The notes beneath the pieces were generated by a model. It was given only the letters and a program-made list of their open reading frames with translations, was not told the DNA's origin and did no database searches. The position numbers were made by a program, and so were the translations under genes. From contig CALVYA010000006.1 of the NCBI GenBank assembly GCA_944371905.1, positions 1-64,000 on the forward strand: a stretch of DNA of 64,000 nt, read 5' to 3'. The DNA is from an uncultured Bacilli bacterium. GTDB taxonomy: Bacteria; Bacillota_I; Bacilli_A; RF39; UBA660. Positions 8,051-17,294 of the stretch are shown here, one piece after another. Every line of letters begins with the position of its first letter. The stretch's first letter is position 1.

Positions 8051-8059
8051 AGTATACCA
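8051..8059 (-). promoter_or_regulatory. candidate extended -10 for rpiB
   Basis: On the minus strand TGGTATACT is an extended -10, about 25 bp before the rpiB ATG. No strong -35 is visible. Confidence 0.45.
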
Positions 8060-8091
8060 TAATAATGATATTAAATTGTGAAATTTATAAG

Positions 8092-8121
8092 AAAAAAAGA
8101 AAATTGCCATTAATTTTCTTT
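8092..8121 (-). terminator. terminator of rpmE
   Basis: A 10-bp stem (AAAGAAAATT / AATTTTCTTT, loop of 6) overlaps the rpmE stop and runs into a T-run on the minus strand. Confidence 0.8.
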
Positions 8122-8322
8122 TTTATCAAAACCATATTTTTTGTTAAATTTATCTACTCTTCCTGTATGTGAAGTTCTACTTTGCATTCCTGTATAAAAA
8201 GGATGACATTTAGAACAAACTTCTACGTTGATTTCATCTTTAGTAGATCTAACAACAAAGTTTTCTCCACAAGCACAAGTTACTTTGGTATCTTTATAAT
8301 TTGGATGTATACCTGCTTTCAT
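8110..8322 (-). CDS. rpmE: 50S ribosomal protein L31 (zinc-binding form)
   Basis: Ribosomal protein at the subunit interface. The 70-aa sequence keeps the four zinc-ligand positions as CAC near residue 16-18 and CSKCH near 36-40, so it is the C+ (RpmE) form rather than the zinc-free RpmE2 type. The conserved end motif [14 protein letters not shown] is present. It is monocistronic, with its own promoter and terminator. In B. subtilis rho precedes rpmE; here a GDSL protein and murA precede it. Confidence 0.95.
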   Translation of the reverse strand: MKAGIHPNYKDTKVTCACGENFVVRSTKDEINVEVCSKCHPFYTGMQSRTSHTGRVDKFNKKYGFDKKEN

Positions 8323-8375
8323 TCTATCTCTCCTTCCGCCATGATTTAATCAATCATAGTAATAATTGCTAATAT

Positions 8376-8404
8376 AGTATAACAATATTTCTTCAAATAT
8401 GCAA
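8376..8404 (-). promoter_or_regulatory. sigma-A promoter of rpmE
   Basis: On the minus strand: -35 TTGCAT (8399-8404), 17-bp spacer, -10 TATACT (8376-8381), with TG one base upstream of the -10. The transcript start would be about 45 bp before the rpmE ATG. Confidence 0.7.
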
Positions 8405-8408
8405 CTAT

Positions 8409-9170
8409 TTAATTTAACATTTCACGATCTATAACTTTAATTATTTCTCTACTTATTATTTCATATCCTTTTTTATTAGGGTGTATATCTAACGGATTAG
8501 GTAAGCATTCTTTATTTTCTGCTATTTTATCTGATATTTTAACATAATAAATATGATGTTTGTCACACAATTTTTGATACTCTTGATCAGCATAATTTAC
8601 TATTTCGTTTATCTTATCTTCATATTTATCCAAATAAGGTAAGGGATTATAGTACCCTACAACAATAATTGTTCCCTTTGCATATTTTTTAATTATCTCC
8701 AATGTATCATCAATATTAGTAAGAATACTATTAATTTTTTTTAAAGCATAACTTTTATCTTCTAACATAGAAGGAATTGACGTTAACTTTAATTCACCAA
8801 TAAAATCATTAGCACCTATAGAAAGTGTTACTAAATCTGATTCCCGTAGCGCTTTCTTTATATTAATTTCCCTATTATCTACCAAAATACTTTTATTGTA
8901 ATTGATATCGTTAATTACATCTATCGTTGTGTAGCCACTAACGGCAAAATTAATATAACTTTCTAATTTGTTTTCATCGGCTAAATAATCTCTAACATAA
9001 TCAGTATATCCATAATCATCTACACCATAAGGATTTCTTCCTGCTGCAACAGAATCCCCTAACGCAACATAATAAAATTCTTGTTTATAAGTTATTGTAT
9101 AAATAGAAAAAATACCGACACTAATAAAGGATACAATAAAAAGTAATATCCATAATTTTTTATGTTTCAT
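8409..9170 (-). CDS. membrane-anchored SGNH/GDSL hydrolase
   Basis: Probable lipase, esterase or deacetylase facing the outside. An N-terminal signal anchor (about residues 5-27) precedes an SGNH domain with block I ALGDSVAAG (catalytic Ser40), a block III GAND, and block V with the Asp-His pair in PLDIHPNKKGYE. The start at 9170 has GGAGG 5 nt upstream; a TTG 12 bp earlier overlaps that site. It lies 33 bp after murA, so a wall-related substrate is possible but unproven. I do not recognise a specific named gene. Confidence 0.85.
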   Translation of the reverse strand: MKHKKLWILLFIVSFISVGIFSIYTITYKQEFYYVALGDSVAAGRNPYGVDDYGYTDYVRDYLADENKLESYINFAVSGYTTIDVINDINYNKSILVDNREINIKKALRESDLVTLSIGANDFIGELKLTSIPSMLEDKSYALKKINSILTNIDDTLEIIKKYAKGTIIVVGYYNPLPYLDKYEDKINEIVNYADQEYQKLCDKHHIYYVKISDKIAENKECLPNPLDIHPNKKGYEIISREIIKVIDREMLN

Positions 9171-9203
9171 TTTTGCCTCCAAAAAAAAGAAATATTCTAT
9201 TCA

Positions 9204-10457
9204 TTATATTTCTTTTACTTCTACTTTAGCACCTACATCACTTAATTTTTCAACAATATTCTCATATCCCCTTAAAATATGCTCTATATTATGAATAACA
9301 GTTTTTCCTTCTGCTACTAATGCTGCCGCTACCATACTTGCACCTGCTCTTAAATCTGTCGCTTCTACTTCAGTTCCAATTAACTTAGTAGGACCTTTTA
9401 TAATAGCTTTCGTACCATTTACTTCAATATTAGCACCCATTTTTTTCAAATAAGGAATGTGCATAAAACGATTTTCATAAATGGTCTCTTCTATTATTGA
9501 CTTACCAGAACACTGTGTCGATAATACCATAAAAGGTTGCTGCAAATCAGTAGGAAATCCTGGGAACACTAATGTTGTTACATTAACTGCTTTATATCTA
9601 TCAGGTTTATTAACTATTAAATAATCATCTCCTATCTCAAGTTCCACTCCCATCTCAAGTAACTTTGAAGTTAACGCTTCAATATGTTCTGGAATAATAT
9701 TATCAATTTTTAAATAATTACCAATTAACGCTCCAATAATAGTATAAGTACCTGCTTCAATTCTATCCGGAATAACTTCATGAAAACATCCATTTAATTT
9801 CTCTACGCCTATAATTTTAATTGTACTAGTACCAGCTCCACTGATTCTAGCTCCCATATTATTTAAAAAGGTTGCAACATTAACTATTTCAGGTTCTTTT
9901 GCTGCATTATCAATTACTGTTATACCTTTTGCTTTTACTGCTGCCAACATGATATTAATCGTGGCTCCTACTGACGCAAAGTCTAAATAAATATTAGCAC
10001 CTTTTAATTCTTTAGCATCTACTATATATTTATCTCCTTCAATTTGTACAGTGGCTCCTAATGCTTCAAATCCTTTTAAATGAAAATTAATTGGCCTTGC
10101 CCCTATAGAACATCCACCAGGAAAATACATCTCTACATGTTTATACTTACCAAGTAATGAACCCATAAAGTAATATGAGGCACGTAATTTCTTAGAAATT
10201 TCTGCCGGTATTTCTTTATTTCTTATTGATTTAGGATTAATTACTATACTTTCACTAGCTCTTCGTACATCTGCACCTAAAAATTCTAGAATTTCGCTTA
10301 ACGCATCTGTATCCGTTATTTCTGGAACATTACAAATAGTTACATCATCATCAGCCAAAATTGCTGCTGGTATAAGCGCTACTGAACTATTTTTAGCTCC
10401 ACTAATTCTAATTGTTCCAGATAACCTATAACCTCCTTGTATCTCTAATACCTTCAT
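9204..10457 (-). CDS. murA: UDP-N-acetylglucosamine 1-carboxyvinyltransferase
   Basis: First committed enzyme of peptidoglycan synthesis: it transfers enolpyruvate from PEP to UDP-GlcNAc in the cytoplasm. The 417-aa protein has the two-fold EPT architecture. Lys22-Asn23 (ISGAKNSSVALI) and the catalytic Cys116 in PGGCSIGARPINFHLKGFE are intact, so the fosfomycin-target cysteine is present. FPTDLQQPFM and TDLRAGASM are also conserved. It is preceded by fba, as murA2 is in B. subtilis. It is the only murA in the window. Confidence 0.96.
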   Translation of the reverse strand: MKVLEIQGGYRLSGTIRISGAKNSSVALIPAAILADDDVTICNVPEITDTDALSEILEFLGADVRRASESIVINPKSIRNKEIPAEISKKLRASYYFMGSLLGKYKHVEMYFPGGCSIGARPINFHLKGFEALGATVQIEGDKYIVDAKELKGANIYLDFASVGATINIMLAAVKAKGITVIDNAAKEPEIVNVATFLNNMGARISGAGTSTIKIIGVEKLNGCFHEVIPDRIEAGTYTIIGALIGNYLKIDNIIPEHIEALTSKLLEMGVELEIGDDYLIVNKPDRYKAVNVTTLVFPGFPTDLQQPFMVLSTQCSGKSIIEETIYENRFMHIPYLKKMGANIEVNGTKAIIKGPTKLIGTEVEATDLRAGASMVAAALVAEGKTVIHNIEHILRGYENIVEKLSDVGAKVEVKEI

Positions 10458-10500
10458 AATACCTCCACTTCATTATATTTTATTATATTTCGACAAATAA

Positions 10501-11343
10501 TTACCTATTAAAAAACAGATTAATTTTATCATCGATAGCTTTTTTTATTGCTGCTTGTCCACTTCCAATCACTTTTCTAGGATCATAAACGTTAGGATTT
10601 TCTTTAACAAATTCTAAAACTGCATTATGCCATGCAATCTGCAATTCTGTATTAATATTAATTTTGCTAATTCCACATGAAATAGCTTTTTTAATATCCT
10701 TATCAGGAATTCCCGTTCCACCATGTAAGACCAACGGAATTGGCAGACTATCATTAATTAATTTCATTCTTTCAAAATTTAAATTAGGCAATCCCTTATA
10801 AAGACCATGAACACTTCCTAATGCAGGCGCCAAAGAATCAACACCTGTAGCTATATATAAATTAATACAATCATCTAATGTAGCATGATATATTTCGTTA
10901 GAGACTCCATCTTCACTGCCACCAATATGACCAACTTCTGCTTCTACACTAATTCCACGCTCATGGGCATAATCAACCACTTTCTTAGTTATCTCAATAT
11001 TTTTATCAATAGCAAACTTAGACGCATCAATCATCACAGAGGTAAATCCACTATCCATTGCTTTTTTACACGATTCAAAACTTGACCCATGATCTAAATG
11101 AAGACATACTGGAATCGTTATATTTAAATCTTTTATTAATCCTTGAACCATCTGACTAACAACAAAATATCCCCCCATATATTTACTAGCACCTTCACTG
11201 ACACCTAAAATAATTGGGATCTTCTCTTTCTCACATTCTTCCAAAATATACTTTGTCCATTCTAAATTATTAATATTAAATTGTGGAATAGCATATTTCC
11301 CTTTTTTGGCGTCTTGTAACATTTTAATTCCATTTACTAGCAT
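10501..11343 (-). CDS. fba: class II fructose-bisphosphate aldolase
   Basis: Zinc-dependent glycolytic enzyme that splits fructose-1,6-bisphosphate into DHAP and glyceraldehyde-3-phosphate. Visible marks are the catalytic and zinc motif CLHLDHGSSFE (about 80-90), EVGHIGG, ALGSVHGLYKG, LVLHGGTGIPD and the C-terminal phosphate-binding KININTELQIAW. The 280-aa length fits the short FbaA/GatY class. A tagatose-bisphosphate aldolase role cannot be excluded from sequence, but linkage to murA matches B. subtilis fbaA. Confidence 0.92.
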   Translation of the reverse strand: MLVNGIKMLQDAKKGKYAIPQFNINNLEWTKYILEECEKEKIPIILGVSEGASKYMGGYFVVSQMVQGLIKDLNITIPVCLHLDHGSSFESCKKAMDSGFTSVMIDASKFAIDKNIEITKKVVDYAHERGISVEAEVGHIGGSEDGVSNEIYHATLDDCINLYIATGVDSLAPALGSVHGLYKGLPNLNFERMKLINDSLPIPLVLHGGTGIPDKDIKKAISCGISKININTELQIAWHNAVLEFVKENPNVYDPRKVIGSGQAAIKKAIDDKINLFFNR

Positions 11344-11402
11344 TATTTCACCATTCTTTCTTATATTAATTATAGTAGTTTTTAAATTTAGAAGTCAATA
11401 GA

Positions 11403-11948
11403 TTAACTACTATAAAAGAAAAGATATACTATAGATAGACACATTAATACAATACTACCCAATAAAGTAGATATCCTTCCAAACTTATCATTTAATTTAC
11501 TTCCTATAGTTAATCCTAAAAAAGTAAAAATAAAACTAGTAAGTGAAAAAATACCAACGGCTAACAATTTATTATCACATACAGCGGATAATCCTATTCC
11601 TACCGAAAAACTATCTAAACTAACAGTAAAAGCAAAAAGTATTAAAGTAGATATTCCCTTTAAATCAACTATTTCTTCCTCTTTAAAAACAGAAATCAAC
11701 ATCTGAATCGAAATTATTAAAAATATGATTCCTACTACAAAATTAGAATCTATTGGTAACATTTGTAAAATTATAATCCCTATTAAATTTCCTAATAAAG
11801 GCATAAAAAAATGAAAAGCACCAACAAAACTAGCTAAAGTCAAAGCCTTTCTTTTGGTAAAATTTAAAGTACCGTATAATATAGCTAAGGAAAAAGCATC
11901 CATACTTAATCCTATAGCTATCATAATTACACTAATTAAATGCATCAT
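11403..11948 (-). CDS. mntP: MntP-type manganese efflux pump
   Basis: Six-helix membrane protein that exports Mn(II). The two half-repeats each carry the family Asp motif: GLSMDAFSLAI near residue 13-23 and VSLDSFSVGIG near 108-118. The 181-aa length is normal. The ribosome-binding site GAGG lies 10 nt before two consecutive ATG codons, so either may start. In B. subtilis mntP (ywlD) is also near spoIIR, prmC and rpiB, so the location is conserved. No manganese riboswitch is visible upstream. Confidence 0.87.
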   Translation of the reverse strand: MMHLISVIMIAIGLSMDAFSLAILYGTLNFTKRKALTLASFVGAFHFFMPLLGNLIGIIILQMLPIDSNFVVGIIFLIISIQMLISVFKEEEIVDLKGISTLILFAFTVSLDSFSVGIGLSAVCDNKLLAVGIFSLTSFIFTFLGLTIGSKLNDKFGRISTLLGSIVLMCLSIVYLFFYSS

Positions 11949-11999
11949 AGTATCAAATCCTCTACATTAAAATAATACTATGATTACTTTCAATTAATT

Positions 12000-12524
12000 C
12001 TAAAAATATTTATCAATAATTTCTTTGATAAAAGACTTATATTCAATTTCTTCTAAATTAGCAGAATTAGTTTCCATTAAACATAGCGGTGGAAATAAGA
12101 CACACCACCAATTATCGCCTTCACCATTACCTAAAGTAATAACTATAGATTCGTAATATCCTTCTTCATAAATAACGCCTTTATACTTCTTTTCAGGAAA
12201 TAAATTATATCCAAAATTCACTTTATACTCTACATCATAATTATTTTTTAGTAGAACTTCGTTCACACTATCATTAATAAACTCAATGTTATTTTTTAAA
12301 ATTGTTCTTGCCTCTTCAATATTAGCAACATCTTCTAACAAAGTACTTACCTCATTTTCAACTTTATTACGAACTACATTTTTCACTAATTGATCTCTGG
12401 TAGTATTACTATTAGCAATTACTCTAATCCTTATAGATTCATCAGGAATAATTAAATCTTCTGTCGTCTTAGTAGACATAAAAATCACTACAATAACACT
12501 TAATATTACCATTATTTTTTTCAT
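12000..12524 (-). CDS. spoIIR: stage II sporulation protein R
   Basis: Secreted forespore signal that triggers SpoIIGA to process pro-sigma-E in the mother cell. The 174-aa protein has an N-terminal signal segment (3-18) and the family motifs SIRIRVIANSNT (30-41) and GDNWWCVLFPPLCLME near the C-terminus. It follows prmC after a terminator, the gene neighbourhood seen in B. subtilis. Sigma-F control is expected from the family; I could not confirm a sigma-F promoter by eye. Confidence 0.93.
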   Translation of the reverse strand: MKKIMVILSVIVVIFMSTKTTEDLIIPDESIRIRVIANSNTTRDQLVKNVVRNKVENEVSTLLEDVANIEEARTILKNNIEFINDSVNEVLLKNNYDVEYKVNFGYNLFPEKKYKGVIYEEGYYESIVITLGNGEGDNWWCVLFPPLCLMETNSANLEEIEYKSFIKEIIDKYF

Positions 12525-12570
12525 TTTATCATCTCTATTTTATAGTGTTAATTATAGAAAAAAATTAGAC

Positions 12571-12603
12571 AAAAAAAAGCGAATATTATTCGTCATAATT
12601 CGC
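12571..12603 (-). terminator. terminator of prfA-prmC
   Basis: A GCGAAT/ATTCGC stem with a partly paired interior (12579-12603) is followed on the minus strand by eight T, just after the prmC stop. Confidence 0.75.
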
Positions 12604-12607
12604 ATCT

Positions 12608-13426
12608 TTACACGTGATATATAAAAATCATTCTATCTTTTCCAGATAAATCCTTTTTACTTTCAATAATAACATCTGAAAAATATTTATTAACAATATT
12701 TATAATTTTTTCTCTTTGATTCATTCCAATCTCGAACGCTATTAAAAATTTGGATTGCAAATTTTTTTTACAAGTAGATAAAATTTTTTCATAAAAATAT
12801 AATCCATCATTATCAGCAAATAAAGCTAAATGAGGTTCATTATTTTTTACAATATCTTCAATATCTTCATCTCTACTTATATAAGGGGGATTACTTATAA
12901 TGATATTATATTTATTCTTTATATTATCTAACATATCACTTTTAAGGAAAGTTATTTCTGCTCCTAAATTATTAGCATTATTGCTAGCAATTTTTAAAGC
13001 TTCATCACTGATATCTACACATGTAACTTTTGAATTTTTGATTTTTTTCTTCAAAGTAATACCAATATTGCCACTACCACACCCAAGATCTATAATAGAT
13101 ACTTCTTCTTTAAAAAATTTATTTATATAGTCTATAGTATAAAAAACTAATTCTTCTGTTTCAAATCGTGGAATTAAAACACTTTTATTAACATTAAAAG
13201 TATAACCATAAAAATTAACATTTCCTAATACATATTGTATGGGCTCTTTATTCATTACTTTTTCAATCATTTCTTTGAATTTTACAACTTTAGCATTTTC
13301 TACTCGATTATCTAAATAATTTAATAATTCTAAATTATCGTAATTCAAAAGATGACTAAGTAACATGTATACTTCGTTAGTATGAAGATATTTCTTACCG
13401 TAACAGATTAATTCTTCAATTGTCAT
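12608..13426 (-). CDS. prmC: release-factor glutamine N5-methyltransferase
   Basis: Methylates the Gln of the GGQ motif in peptide-release factors. Rossmann methyltransferase motif I is IIDLGCGSGNIGITL and the catalytic motif is IISNPPYIS. The N-terminal helical domain holds PIQYVLGNVNFYGY. 272 aa is typical. Its ATG overlaps the prfA stop (TAATG), giving tight coupling between the enzyme and its substrate. A terminator follows. Confidence 0.95.
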   Translation of the reverse strand: MTIEELICYGKKYLHTNEVYMLLSHLLNYDNLELLNYLDNRVENAKVVKFKEMIEKVMNKEPIQYVLGNVNFYGYTFNVNKSVLIPRFETEELVFYTIDYINKFFKEEVSIIDLGCGSGNIGITLKKKIKNSKVTCVDISDEALKIASNNANNLGAEITFLKSDMLDNIKNKYNIIISNPPYISRDEDIEDIVKNNEPHLALFADNDGLYFYEKILSTCKKNLQSKFLIAFEIGMNQREKIINIVNKYFSDVIIESKKDLSGKDRMIFIYHV

Positions 13427-14484
13427 TAATTATTACCTTCTAATTGTCTTTTTTGATCCTCATTTATTAACGCCTCTATTATTGGATCAATATCTCCTTC
13501 CATAACTCGATCTAATTGCATTAAAGTAAATCCTATTCTGTGATCGGTAACTCTATTTTGTGGATAATTATAAGTCCTGATCTTTTCAGAACGATCCCCT
13601 GTACCAATTTTGCTACGTCTTTCAGCGCCTTCTTTTTCTTCTTTTTCTTGTAATTTCATATTATATAATCTAGTTTTTAATGTATTAAGAGCCATTTCTT
13701 TGTTTTGAATTTGACTACGACCTACTTGGCAATAGACAATAGTTCCAGTAGGAATATGGGTAACACGAACGGCTGAATCTGTAGTATTTACTCCTTGACC
13801 TCCACATCCAGATGATCTTGTAATATCAATACGTACTTCCGACATATCCAACTGAAAATCTAACTCTTCTGCTTCTGGCATAACTAAAACCGTGGCAGTA
13901 GAAGTATGAATTCTTCCTTGAGTTTCAGTCACAGGTACCCTTTGAACTCTATGAGCACCACTTTCATATTTTAACTTTGAATAAACATTTTTACCTTTAA
14001 TCATAAAACTAACTAAAGAAAAACCTCCACCATCAGAATGCTCTTCTTCTAAAATTTCTGTTTTCCAACCTTGTTTTTCAGCATATTTTATATACATACG
14101 ATAAAGATCACCTGCAAAAATATTAGCTTCGTCTCCCCCAGCAGCACCTCTAATTTCTACAATAACATTTTTACCGTCATTTGGATCTTTAGGTATTAAT
14201 AATATTTCTAATTGCTTTTCTAATTCTACTTTTTGCGCTTCTAAATTAATTAATTCTTCTTTAGCAAATTCAATACTAGCATCATCCTTAAGCATCTCCT
14301 TGGCAGCTTCCATATCGTCTAACACCTGTTTATACTTATCAAAACAAACAACTGTATCTTCTAAACTGGATACTTCCTTTGATAATTCTCTTGTTTTATT
14401 AACATCGCTTAAAATATTTGGATCCAATAATTGATTATTAAGCTCTTCATATCGTTTTTTTATTGCTTCTAGTCTTTCTATCAT
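13426..14484 (-). CDS. prfA: peptide chain release factor 1
   Basis: Terminates translation at UAA and UAG. The GGQ loop is in SSGCGGQGVNTTDSAV; the PVT-type codon recognition region (VQRVPVTETQGRIHTS) precedes it. I start at the second in-frame ATG (14484) because AGGG lies 9 nt before it; the ATG at 14493 is too close to that site. The resulting 352 aa is normal for RF1. It forms an operon with prmC. Confidence 0.95.
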   Translation of the reverse strand: MIERLEAIKKRYEELNNQLLDPNILSDVNKTRELSKEVSSLEDTVVCFDKYKQVLDDMEAAKEMLKDDASIEFAKEELINLEAQKVELEKQLEILLIPKDPNDGKNVIVEIRGAAGGDEANIFAGDLYRMYIKYAEKQGWKTEILEEEHSDGGGFSLVSFMIKGKNVYSKLKYESGAHRVQRVPVTETQGRIHTSTATVLVMPEAEELDFQLDMSEVRIDITRSSGCGGQGVNTTDSAVRVTHIPTGTIVYCQVGRSQIQNKEMALNTLKTRLYNMKLQEKEEKEGAERRSKIGTGDRSEKIRTYNYPQNRVTDHRIGFTLMQLDRVMEGDIDPIIEALINEDQKRQLEGNN

Positions 14485-14544
14485 TACTATCATCCCTTCA
14501 TCTATCGTATTATATCATGACAATACTAAAAAAAGAAACTAAAA

Positions 14545-14979
14545 TTATTGTTCTAATTCTAGTTCATCTTCATCCATTATAACTAAGTCTTTTAAATCAT
14601 CATCGTTGTCATCAAAGTCATCTTCATTAGTGGCATCATCATAGGTTGCCTCTTCCTCTTCCTCGATTTCATCAGTGATTTCTATATCATCACTTTCATC
14701 TTCGTCATCCATAGCAACAGCAACTTTATCTGAAGTATGCCTATCTCTTAAATCCCAACAACCATCTTCTAATAAAATAAATCTTTTGTCAGTGGTAAGA
14801 GTAGTATAATAATCAGCTATTTTAGTTTCAAATACACTATCAGGTAATTCTAACAATGTCGTTATATCTTTAAATAAATCCTTAGTACTTCTTGCGCCTT
14901 TTTGTTCTAATAATATATTAGTAATATCTTTATAAGATAATAATTCCCAGTCTTCTTTACTCATTTTATTTATATCCAT
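14545..14979 (-). CDS. rpoE: RNA polymerase delta subunit
   Basis: Firmicute-specific RNA polymerase subunit that speeds recycling and alters promoter use. The N-terminal HARE-type winged-helix domain (about 1-75, with MSKEDWELLSYKDITNILL) is followed by a highly acidic tail (about 100-144) made almost wholly of Asp and Glu. The ATG at 14979 has AGGAGG 7 nt upstream, so the longer frame is rejected. It lies between argS and prfA. Confidence 0.95.
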   Translation of the reverse strand: MDINKMSKEDWELLSYKDITNILLEQKGARSTKDLFKDITTLLELPDSVFETKIADYYTTLTTDKRFILLEDGCWDLRDRHTSDKVAVAMDDEDESDDIEITDEIEEEEEATYDDATNEDDFDDNDDDLKDLVIMDEDELELEQ

Positions 14980-15085
14980 GACATATCCTCCTACGATTAA
15001 CATTATATGCTAGTAAATATTAATTTGCTTATAAAACAAATCAATAAAACTTATATCATTATTTGTAACTAAAATCAACTTGTTT

Positions 15086-16834
15086 TTACATTTTTTCTGG
15101 ACAATTTATTCCCAAAATATTTAATAACAATATATTGATATCCAAAACCAATTTAGTAAGTACTAACCATGATTCTCTTAAATCATAATTTTCTTCATCT
15201 AAAACTCTGTTTTCAGAATAGAATTTATTATAAGAACTAGTTAATTTATAAATATAATCCGTTAATTCATTTAAAGATTTACTTTCATAAGCTTTAGTAA
15301 TTGTACTAGATAAATTTAGTATATTCAACATTATGTCTTTATCATATTCATTTTTTATAGTTTTTATTATATTAAATACCATATTTTTTTCTTTTGCTTT
15401 ATTAAGCAATGATTTCATACGAATAGTTGAATATAGAAGATAAGGACCGGTTTTCCCTTCTAAATCACTAAATTTGTTAGGATCAAAAATATAATCAGTA
15501 CTTCTATATGGTATTAAGTCTGCATATTTTATTGCTGATATAGCAATTGTTCTAGAAATATCTTTTTTTTCTTTAGGATCAGTAATAGTTGGATTTAACT
15601 TTTTCAAAGTTTCTTCATTAACCAAATCTATTAAATTAGGTAAACTCATAACCCCACCATCTCTAGTTTTAAATGGCTTTCCATCCGTTCCATTCATAGT
15701 TCCAAATCCTAAAAACTGTAAAGAAGTATTTTCTTTAACTATTCCAGATTTATACGCTGCACGAAACACCTGATTAAAGTGCAGTTCTTGTCTATTATCC
15801 ACTACATACCAAATTTCATCAGGATTAAATCTTTTCATTCTAGAATATATAGTAGCTAAATCTGTAGTTCCGTATAAATAGGCGCCGTCACTTTTCTCTA
15901 AAATAATTGGAGGCATTTCTTTATCATCAGAATCTTCTTTAACATCCATTACTTTAGCTCCTTCGCTAATATATAACAAACCTTTTTTATCTAACAGGTT
16001 TAACATTTCTGGAATAACATCAAAAGTTAAACGTTCACCTTCCCATAGTTCAAAAGTGGCATTTAATTCTTCATAAATTTCTTTTATTGTTTTAATAGAT
16101 AATGATGATATTTTATCCCACAATTTACAATAACCTAAATGTCCTTTTTGAATTAAATACGTAATATTCCTTGCTTCATGTAATAATTCTTCATTAGCTT
16201 TAATTCTTGTACTACCTTCTGGATAAATATAAGACAAATCTTCGCTAGTAATTGGTAATTCAAAATCTTCTCCTTGATAATCACTCTTAAAACAAATTAA
16301 ATTAGGATACCTATCTTTCATTTCTAAACAAACAATTCCAGCTTGAAGACCAGCATCACCTAAATGAACATCTCCTATTATTTCTTGTCCTAAAAATTTT
16401 GCCAATCTTTTTAAAGCTTCTCCTATGTTAGCACTTCTTAAATGCCCTACATGCAAGATCTTTGCTACATTAGCTCCACCATAATCAATAATTATCTTCT
16501 TTTTCTCTGGTAGATCGATATTATTATAAACATTTTCTATAGTTTTATTTGTACATTCTATTAAATACTCCTTACTAATACTTAAATTAATAAAACCACT
16601 TCCAGCTATATTAACATTTACAAATCTTGCATCTTTTTTTAATTCTTCTAATATTGATGTAGCAATTTCTCTTGGATTCTTTTTATAAATTTTAGCTAAT
16701 TTCATAGCATCATTGATTTGATATTCTCCTAAATCAGGACGATTGGATACTACTAAAGTTACTTTTTCTATATCATAGCCTAACTTATTCATAATTATTT
16801 TTATATCATTTTCGATCTTTTTTATAAAACTCAT
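15086..16834 (-). CDS. argS: arginyl-tRNA synthetase
   Basis: Class I synthetase charging tRNA-Arg. The HIGH-type motif reads HVGHLRSANIGEAL, preceded by DYGGANVAK. The ADD N-terminal domain is at 1 to about 90, and the DALR-type anticodon-binding domain ends the protein. No KMSK is seen in the usual place; GKPFKTRDGG stands there, as in many ArgRS. The start at 16834 is 11 bp after ywiB, with AGGAG 8 nt upstream. The ywiB-argS pair is conserved in B. subtilis. No T-box is seen upstream. Confidence 0.95.
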   Translation of the reverse strand: MSFIKKIENDIKIIMNKLGYDIEKVTLVVSNRPDLGEYQINDAMKLAKIYKKNPREIATSILEELKKDARFVNVNIAGSGFINLSISKEYLIECTNKTIENVYNNIDLPEKKKIIIDYGGANVAKILHVGHLRSANIGEALKRLAKFLGQEIIGDVHLGDAGLQAGIVCLEMKDRYPNLICFKSDYQGEDFELPITSEDLSYIYPEGSTRIKANEELLHEARNITYLIQKGHLGYCKLWDKISSLSIKTIKEIYEELNATFELWEGERLTFDVIPEMLNLLDKKGLLYISEGAKVMDVKEDSDDKEMPPIILEKSDGAYLYGTTDLATIYSRMKRFNPDEIWYVVDNRQELHFNQVFRAAYKSGIVKENTSLQFLGFGTMNGTDGKPFKTRDGGVMSLPNLIDLVNEETLKKLNPTITDPKEKKDISRTIAISAIKYADLIPYRSTDYIFDPNKFSDLEGKTGPYLLYSTIRMKSLLNKAKEKNMVFNIIKTIKNEYDKDIMLNILNLSSTITKAYESKSLNELTDYIYKLTSSYNKFYSENRVLDEENYDLRESWLVLTKLVLDINILLLNILGINCPEKM

Positions 16835-16845
16835 CTTAATCACTC

Positions 16846-17196
16846 CTAAAAAGTCCATTCTAATGAAAAATCAAATTGATTTTGTTCTGATAATACATAG
16901 CTTACTATTAATTTGTTTTCTTCTAGATACTTAGATTTTACTACTAATGAAAGAGGCATTTTGCTATTCATTTTTTTCATATTTATATAACTTTCTCCGC
17001 CAGAGAAGTTTAAAACCAAAAACATTTCTTCATTTTCCCTAGTTAAAATTAAATTTGTAAAATCCACAAATACATCCGTTCCATTTTGTTCTTTATATAT
17101 TAAAATTTTACGATCCTCATAATATATACATTCACCATCATATTCTGTAATTTGTTTATCATTTTTTAAAATATATTTACATCTACCTTTTAACAT
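16846..17196 (-). CDS. ywiB: DUF1934 beta-barrel protein (YwiB)
   Basis: A 116-aa protein with alternating beta-strand character and no membrane segment, fitting the calycin-like DUF1934/YwiB family. The function is not known. The name rests on position directly upstream of argS and on general resemblance (a strand-rich start, ILTRENEEMFLVL mid-protein, and a C-terminal FSLEWTF). A GGTGGTGA site precedes the ATG, and an extended -10 (TGTTATAAT) lies upstream. Confidence 0.75.
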   Translation of the reverse strand: MLKGRCKYILKNDKQITEYDGECIYYEDRKILIYKEQNGTDVFVDFTNLILTRENEEMFLVLNFSGGESYINMKKMNSKMPLSLVVKSKYLEENKLIVSYVLSEQNQFDFSLEWTF

Positions 17197-17294
17197 ATTA
17201 TCACCACCAAAATTACTAACACGAATTATAACATAAGTTAAAGATTTTTAACACATATTTTTATATTTTTATTACCATACTAAAATTAGAATTG

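Noticed and set aside
12606-12618. CACGTG near 12612 as a possible parS
   Set aside because: Flanks (ACACGTGATA) do not extend the palindrome to GTTTCACGTGAAAC; the same holds for CACGTG in dnaC, mfd and gyrB.
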